64,000 nucleotides of DNA from Legionella birminghamensis. GTDB lineage: Bacteria > Pseudomonadota > Gammaproteobacteria > Legionellales > Legionellaceae. A program made the translations under genes and the position numbers. Positions 59,400 to 64,000 of the stretch are shown in pieces. Location of the stretch: the NCBI RefSeq assembly GCF_900452515.1, contig NZ_UGNW01000001.1, forward strand, positions 2,108,001 through 2,172,000, given 5' to 3'. Position 1 is the stretch's first letter. The number at the start of each line of letters is the position of its first letter. The notes beneath the pieces are model-generated. The model was not told the origin of the DNA and searched no databases. It saw only the letters and a list, made by a program, of their open reading frames with translations.

Positions 59400-60224
59400 T
59401 CATGGAACAAAGCTGTTAAACAAATATTGCTCATCAAAGTAATCGGTATCTTGAAAAACGAGAAGCTCATTAACTGTTGCAGGACTATTATTTTCCAAAA
59501 CAGGCTCTAATCCGTCTTCATGCTGAGAAATATCAATCGTCTCGGACAGGAACTCTTCTATCTCTAGAATTGGCGCTTCCGGTTTTTCTTTTATTTCTAT
59601 CCTGCGCTTCTTGGCCGGCGGTTGCTTCAATAAAGAAAGATGCTCGAAGTAACTATCTAATATTCCCTGCCAGCGACTAAATCCTTTATCTTTTTTCTGC
59701 CCGGGACAAAAAAACTTTGGATTCAATTCTGCCATGACAATTCCCAATATTTTATCGACATCGACAAGTTGCTTATCTTGTAGTATTTCATCAATTTTTT
59801 CACAGAAGAGATCTTCTTTGAAAAATTGGGTAAAGCCAAGCAAGCGGACACAGTGTTTGACAATAGCAGGCATTTCACTGTCCAGTGTTATCACGGGTTT
59901 ATTTTTTTCAAGCTCGCTAAGCCTGTTAGCCAGAAGATTTCCCTCCGCTTCACTTATAAACAATATTGCCTTTTCCCCAAACCCCCTCTTTTTCGCAATG
60001 TATTTGCTGTAATACTCAAAATAGACCAACGATTCCGGCAGACGCGTGTGCATCTGTACCATTCTATTAAAATAAGTCTTTAAACTACCAGCGGTAGAGA
60101 CTCGTAAAACGTAATAGTTATTGCCATTAATTTGTTCTTTTTCAAAACAATGGGGAAAAAATATTTTCCCCGGGAGAAAGAACCTGTTCGTAGAATGGAT
60201 GGGATTTTCAACTTTTTGTTTCAT
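59400..60224 (-). CDS. Unknown protein with basic nuclear-signal-like patch, candidate effector
   Basis: 274 residues, no signal peptide or membrane helix, no recognised domain. Residues 202-208 are PPAKKRR, a good match to a monopartite nuclear localisation signal; they are followed by a strongly acidic tail (LEIEEFLSET, HEDGLEPVLEN) and an aromatic end (DTDYFDEQYLFNSF). Basic patch plus acidic, flexible C terminus is a common shape for Dot/Icm substrates, where Glu-rich C termini aid translocation. This is suggestive only. It stands alone between repeat copy C and the mdc operon. Confidence 0.6.
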   Translation of the reverse strand: MKQKVENPIHSTNRFFLPGKIFFPHCFEKEQINGNNYYVLRVSTAGSLKTYFNRMVQMHTRLPESLVYFEYYSKYIAKKRGFGEKAILFISEAEGNLLANRLSELEKNKPVITLDSEMPAIVKHCVRLLGFTQFFKEDLFCEKIDEILQDKQLVDVDKILGIVMAELNPKFFCPGQKKDKGFSRWQGILDSYFEHLSLLKQPPAKKRRIEIKEKPEAPILEIEEFLSETIDISQHEDGLEPVLENNSPATVNELLVFQDTDYFDEQYLFNSFVP

Positions 60225-60330
60225 TATATGCTGAGACGGCTATTGCTGTTCGTTATGTAGTGTTCACGTCATTATCTTATAGAACACAAAGAAACTCAAT
60301 CGACCAAATAAGAGCCATAAAGTTTGAGAT

Positions 60331-61266
60331 TCAAATTAACTGCTGAAATGACTGTAAAAAACCGTTGAGGCTACGATAGTGTGAAGCGCTTGTGAGTGCC
60401 GCGGTGAAAGAAGCTCCGGAAGCACCGAGGATTTTACTCATGGAATCGCCCGGCCCCAAATCGACTATCAGATCATATTGATATTCTTTAATTAAATTGC
60501 ACACATTAAACCAATCCAGACTTTGCTGTAATTCCTGAGCTAATAATTTTCGCTCCTCTTCCGCTGTATACACTTTTTTCAAGATTAAAGGATTGATGAT
60601 GGGATACTCCATAACACAATCTGAATAGGATTTATTCAAAAATTGCTTAAAATCAGAACTAGCCTGCTGATAGAAAGGGGTATGGGATGGCAAATGAATA
60701 TTTAAAAACTTTGCCTGCCGCATCCCTTCAGATGAAAGCCGCTCGACTAACTGCTTCAGATCAGCGCATTTTCCACCAATAACCAGGTGTTTATGCGAAT
60801 TGATAATAGCAATATAGCAATGCGATTCGGCAATTAAAGTTTGAATGTTATCCCAGTCAAACTCCCCTTTTATCGACATTAAATCATAGTTATCTACTAT
60901 TGCCGCTTCGGAAATTAGAGCATTCATTAATTGCGTTCTTTGTTCAAGCAGTGCAATGCTTTGTCCGGCATCTCCATGAATACTTGCCAGAAATGCACTC
61001 ACCTCCCCCAAACTGTAGCCCGCCAGTTCTATCTGATGATTCGCCAGAAATGGCCTGATTTTCGAAAACAAAATCAATTGATAACAGCCAATAATAATTT
61101 GGGCAAAACGGGGTTTGTCAATAGGGAGGTTCGGGCCCCGCAGGTTTAATTGCGACATGGACGAAAACGACTCCATCAGGGCAAGCGTTTCCTGATCCTC
61201 CTGAAAATAATCAAAGAGATTATTGTCCTGATATCCCTGGCCCGCAAAGATAAATAGAATTCTCAC
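60331..61266 (-). CDS. mdcH: Malonate decarboxylase subunit epsilon, malonyltransferase MdcH
   Basis: 311-residue FabD-like acyltransferase. The nucleophile elbow AGYSLGEVSAF (Ser near residue 86) and the later IIN-SHKHLVIGG and HLPSHTPFYQ (catalytic His) are as in MdcH. It loads malonyl groups onto the acyl carrier subunit MdcC. The start is GTG, overlapping the mdcB stop (GTGA). It is the last gene of the operon. Confidence 0.88.
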   Translation of the reverse strand: MRILFIFAGQGYQDNNLFDYFQEDQETLALMESFSSMSQLNLRGPNLPIDKPRFAQIIIGCYQLILFSKIRPFLANHQIELAGYSLGEVSAFLASIHGDAGQSIALLEQRTQLMNALISEAAIVDNYDLMSIKGEFDWDNIQTLIAESHCYIAIINSHKHLVIGGKCADLKQLVERLSSEGMRQAKFLNIHLPSHTPFYQQASSDFKQFLNKSYSDCVMEYPIINPLILKKVYTAEEERKLLAQELQQSLDWFNVCNLIKEYQYDLIVDLGPGDSMSKILGASGASFTAALTSASHYRSLNGFLQSFQQLI

Positions 61267-62102
61267 GCTTGTTTTCCAAAAATTTGCCGAAGAAAAAAAA
61301 GTAGGGCCAGCATATCGGCCACTCCGCCGGGACTGATGTTAGCTTTCGAAAATAACACATGTAAATGTCTCGCTGCCTCAATTGATTTTTCACGGTTATC
61401 AGAGGAAATTTCTTGCTGAATATGGGAGCGAGCCAAGGCAAGCCCCGCAGGCCCTGTGCGATACAATACATTGATATCATCGAGTGCGAGGAGAAAACGC
61501 TGATAGGCCAACAGGCCAAAAAAAACACTGTCTTGATGGATTGTAAAAAGATCAGTGTAGGCATCAAAAACCAGCTGATACCCGTTGATCGCCATTTGCC
61601 TGGCATCCGCTACGGCATATCGTTGCTTAACAACCGCGCCATGAGTATTTCCATTCACATGTTCTTTTTGTAAATACTGAGCCCAATGCTCCATTATAGC
61701 CAATTGCAAATCCCTCAGCGAAAAGCGGGCAAAGCGCCTGCTCAAATTGCAAATCGTAGCGCACATAATACCCATTGAAAAAATAGCGCCCCGATGGGTA
61801 TTAATTCCACCGGTGATTTGCTGCATGGTCTTTTCTGCCTTTATTCCCAAGGGTAGGAGATTTCGCGGCACAAGCTCCTGGGCGGCCTGACAGCCGAGTT
61901 TGAAGAAATAATGCCTCAGGCCAAACAGACTGCGAAAAAACAAGGGACCGTCCATGTCCTGATGCGCACCGCTGTCAACAAAACTCACCAAGCCTGGCTT
62001 AGGGTATAAAGCCACTTCCTCATATAAAGCACGTACCGCTTTTTTGGCATAAAAACGGGCGAGCTGATTAGGGCTAGAAAAGGAGTGCTGGAAATGATGC
62101 AT
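61263..62102 (-). CDS. mdcB: Triphosphoribosyl-dephospho-CoA synthase MdcB
   Basis: 279-residue CitG-family protein: EEVALYPKPGLVSFVDSGAHQDMD near residues 30-53, TGGINTHRGAIFSMG near 95-109 and VNGNTHGAVVKQRY. It makes the precursor of the prosthetic group carried by MdcC. The 3' end overlaps mdcH by 4 nt and its start overlaps the end of mdcG by 29 nt. Confidence 0.92.
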   Translation of the reverse strand: MHHFQHSFSSPNQLARFYAKKAVRALYEEVALYPKPGLVSFVDSGAHQDMDGPLFFRSLFGLRHYFFKLGCQAAQELVPRNLLPLGIKAEKTMQQITGGINTHRGAIFSMGIMCATICNLSRRFARFSLRDLQLAIMEHWAQYLQKEHVNGNTHGAVVKQRYAVADARQMAINGYQLVFDAYTDLFTIHQDSVFFGLLAYQRFLLALDDINVLYRTGPAGLALARSHIQQEISSDNREKSIEAARHLHVLFSKANISPGGVADMLALLFFLRQIFGKQA

Positions 62103-62688
62103 ATAAGCGGTCTCTTGTTAATAAACTCAACTCACGAATCGATTTAAATAAAATGGATTCATTCGCTGATAAATATAACAGTTCTTTCCAGGAGCAATCA
62201 CCTGCTCCCGAAAACCGTATCTCCCCGTCAATGGCCTGCTTCGGAAATTGGGCTTGTAATTGGCTATATAAGTCTGCTAAGGCGGATAAAGACTGATTGT
62301 CATAGGTGACTAGTAAATCCAAATCAGACTGGGGCTGGATATACATTTCCTTTGTCAGATACTGCCAGCAATAGGAACCATATACTCTGATTTTGCTGCT
62401 GCCCAGATGGGGAAAAATCTCACTAAGTAATGGCAGATCCCTTGTTTCCCTTATCGCTGAACAGGATACGATAAAACTGACACGTATTTTTTTAGCCTGC
62501 TCAGGCAGAACATAAGGAATGGCCAGCTGTATTTCCCCTGCACCTAGCTGCGGCTTCTGGCGGGTGACAATCAATGGATAGCCGCAATGGAGCCAATATT
62601 GAAACAAGCGGAGTTGCTCGGCAGAGCAGTTGTTAACAGGGACACTTTGTTTATCCAGATAGCATAAGCTGTGTCTTAAATAAGTCAT
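62074..62688 (-). CDS. mdcG: Phosphoribosyl-dephospho-CoA transferase MdcG
   Basis: 204-residue nucleotidyltransferase-fold protein. RVYGSYCWQYLTKEMYIQP followed by SDLDLLVTY is the GS-x-x-W-Q ... SDLDLL active-site signature with two metal-binding aspartates. It attaches the prosthetic group to the acyl carrier subunit MdcC. ATG overlaps the mdcE stop (ATGA). Confidence 0.9.
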   Translation of the reverse strand: MTYLRHSLCYLDKQSVPVNNCSAEQLRLFQYWLHCGYPLIVTRQKPQLGAGEIQLAIPYVLPEQAKKIRVSFIVSCSAIRETRDLPLLSEIFPHLGSSKIRVYGSYCWQYLTKEMYIQPQSDLDLLVTYDNQSLSALADLYSQLQAQFPKQAIDGEIRFSGAGDCSWKELLYLSANESILFKSIRELSLLTRDRLYASFPALLF

Positions 62689-63401
62689 AAACTTTCAATC
62701 GTTTTGATGATGTTATAGGCTTCTTTCCGACCACCGTAAGATTGGCCAAGCTGAGCCCGTTTATCTTCTTTTAAACTGGGCTCTTGCAGGCAATTGAGCA
62801 ATTCAGAAGCCACTTCATCAAGTGCCAGCACCTTGTGCAAACCGCCAAGACGCTGAAAATTTTCAACTCCAGGAGCAAAAACAGGAGAGGTCTCGCTAAT
62901 TTTTCTCAAGATATCAATATCGATTTTGGTTACCTTAGACATCCCCTCCAGCCACATGACCGCCAACTCTGTACCCTTCAGAGCAAAAATTCGATCGGAC
63001 ATCATACCAAAAGCGATGAAACTGCCGCCTATTGCCTGATTGTAGACCAGGGTAATCAGTCTATTGCCGCTTTCACGTGCCAGATGCAGACATTTTAATA
63101 AATGCCCAAAATAGGCATACATCCCTAACCACTCATCGCGCATCGATAATTTTTGGCCTGTCACATTGGTAAGAAGCAGTATGGGATCTCTGTCGCCGCT
63201 TTCAACAAGAGTCAAAACATGTTTCGCCATTTCCATGGCTTCATCTATCCCAAAATCCGTATTTTCAACCGTTCCCAGAATATTAAAACGCGTATTTTGT
63301 ATTTTCCCGCTGCCATGGACAACGTTCTGATTGACTTCGGTTTCAGTACTATCGAAGCATTTATCAAGCAGCAATTTTAAAGAAATGTTATGGTCTGGCA
63401 T
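62685..63401 (-). CDS. mdcE: Malonate decarboxylase subunit gamma MdcE
   Basis: 238 residues, crotonase/carboxyltransferase-like fold: ILLLTNVTGQKLSMRDEWLGM near residues 75-95 and LVYNQAIGGSFIAFGMMSDRIFA near 118-140. MdcD and MdcE together decarboxylate malonyl-ACP to acetyl-ACP without biotin. Overlaps mdcD by 14 nt and mdcG by 4 nt. Confidence 0.92.
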   Translation of the reverse strand: MPDHNISLKLLLDKCFDSTETEVNQNVVHGSGKIQNTRFNILGTVENTDFGIDEAMEMAKHVLTLVESGDRDPILLLTNVTGQKLSMRDEWLGMYAYFGHLLKCLHLARESGNRLITLVYNQAIGGSFIAFGMMSDRIFALKGTELAVMWLEGMSKVTKIDIDILRKISETSPVFAPGVENFQRLGGLHKVLALDEVASELLNCLQEPSLKEDKRAQLGQSYGGRKEAYNIIKTIESL

Positions 63402-64000
63402 TTGGGTTTTCCTTCATTAAATCCAGAAACTGTTCATCTGAACAATTAAAAATATCCTGCTCATACAAATCCGGATGATATTTTTTCAACCATTCCCCTT
63501 CTTCCTGACAATCACCTGCAGAAGCGATTCGCTTTTGCAGGAACTCATGCTCTTTAAGCAGTGACTTTAAATCCAGTTTCTGTAAATCAGAATTTCGCAT
63601 GGCTTTTTGTATGGCATTCAAGACATCTGTCATTCTTTGGCCAGTGTATTCCTGAACGGCAGCCTGAAGATAGCGCGTGCGTCCTCCATAAACACGCCAT
63701 ACCAGCGGCCGATTGCTGCTGTCAAACACCTCAGCGCCCTTAACAGCCTGAATTACTTCGGCACCGGATACGCCAATTCGGGCGTTTTGACTCGCAATCA
63801 GATAATTTAAGGTGCCGCTGATGATACCCATGCCGCCATACGCACCATTACTCCCGCAAATTACACCGATTGTTTTAATCCCCGCACTTCTGGCTTCAAG
63901 AATGGCGCGAATAATTTCTGAAATTTCGATTTCCCCGACATTGGCTTCCTGCAAGCGCACCCCGCCGCTGTCAATTAAAAACAAAATGGTCGACAGTTCC
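63388..64000 (-). CDS. mdcD: Malonate decarboxylase subunit beta MdcD, C-terminal part
   Basis: Partial; the frame stays open to the right edge (ELSTILFLIDSGGVRLQ...). A TTG at 63984 is not the real start because the open frame continues. Carboxyltransferase-fold motifs: FLIDSGGVRLQEANVGE, VICGSNGAYGGMGIISG, and RIGVSGAEVIQAV. It pairs with MdcE in the decarboxylase core. mdcA and mdcC are expected just beyond the window. Confidence 0.92.
   Translation of the reverse strand, partial: ELSTILFLIDSGGVRLQEANVGEIEISEIIRAILEARSAGIKTIGVICGSNGAYGGMGIISGTLNYLIASQNARIGVSGAEVIQAVKGAEVFDSSNRPLVWRVYGGRTRYLQAAVQEYTGQRMTDVLNAIQKAMRNSDLQKLDLKSLLKEHEFLQKRIASAGDCQEEGEWLKKYHPDLYEQDIFNCSDEQFLDLMKENPNARP

Overview
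The window looks like a chromosomal segment of a Legionella-type gammaproteobacterium. The support is a Legionella-family major outer membrane protein homologue (30007-30915), a gammaproteobacterial mla/ibaG/murA cluster next to kds/lpt genes, and several soluble proteins of eukaryotic style (ankyrin plus RasGEF, a U-box-like fold, a nuclear-signal-like basic patch) that resemble substrates of the Dot/Icm secretion system. No tRNA, rRNA, CRISPR array, intact insertion sequence or prophage was recognised. Species cannot be named from sequence alone.

Layout. 1-5124 (minus): one tightly overlapped operon, mlaFEDCB-ibaG-murA-nif3, for phospholipid transport and peptidoglycan precursor synthesis, with a plausible promoter ahead of mlaF. 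5148-7478 (minus): quinol nitric oxide reductase, divergent from 7664-10968 (plus) kdsD-kdsC-lptC-lptA-lptB, which make Kdo and export LPS. 11084-13444 (plus): trpG-trpD-trpC. 13511-23568: accessory block with the ankyrin/RasGEF effector candidate, an AidB-like acyl-CoA dehydrogenase, hemerythrin, zinc alcohol dehydrogenase, a CDF-fold transporter with an altered metal site, and an unknown protein. 24147-34784: L,D-transpeptidase, patatin lipase, a small outer membrane protein, a PhyH-type dioxygenase, a pilin with an unusual Asn/Gly tail, a small six-cysteine secreted protein, the Legionella OMP, HutF, a cyclic-nucleotide-type MscS channel and a U-box-like protein. 35000-46699: one 3899-codon LapA/RTX-type adhesin, followed directly by a 14-copy tandem array of about 116 bp units (46700-48363). 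48362-60224: small secreted proteins, DUF488, a GT-C/UbiA/methyltransferase group, a VOC protein, an autotransporter, an AOC/dirigent-like secreted protein and a second effector candidate. 60331-64000 (minus): the distal part of a malonate decarboxylase operon (mdcD-E-G-B-H), cut by the right edge.

The most striking non-coding structure is a modular palindromic repeat family built on CCCCGCGG-N6-CCGCGGGG followed by ATTCG. Three copies form MITE-like elements of about 160-185 bp (23738-23920, 27092-27250 in opposite orientation, 59089-59267) with inverted GC-rich hairpins at both ends and a shared AT-rich core. The end module is tandemly amplified at three loci. A linked module with the core TGTGTAGATAGCTATGGG forms inverted pairs elsewhere. 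Some copies touch or supply the stop codons of neighbouring genes.

How the genes work together. Most named genes serve the cell envelope (Mla lipid transport, MurA, Kdo and LPS export, L,D-transpeptidase, OMPs, pilin, autotransporter, giant adhesin) or probable host interaction. The mobile-like repeats sit mainly between genes of the accessory parts.
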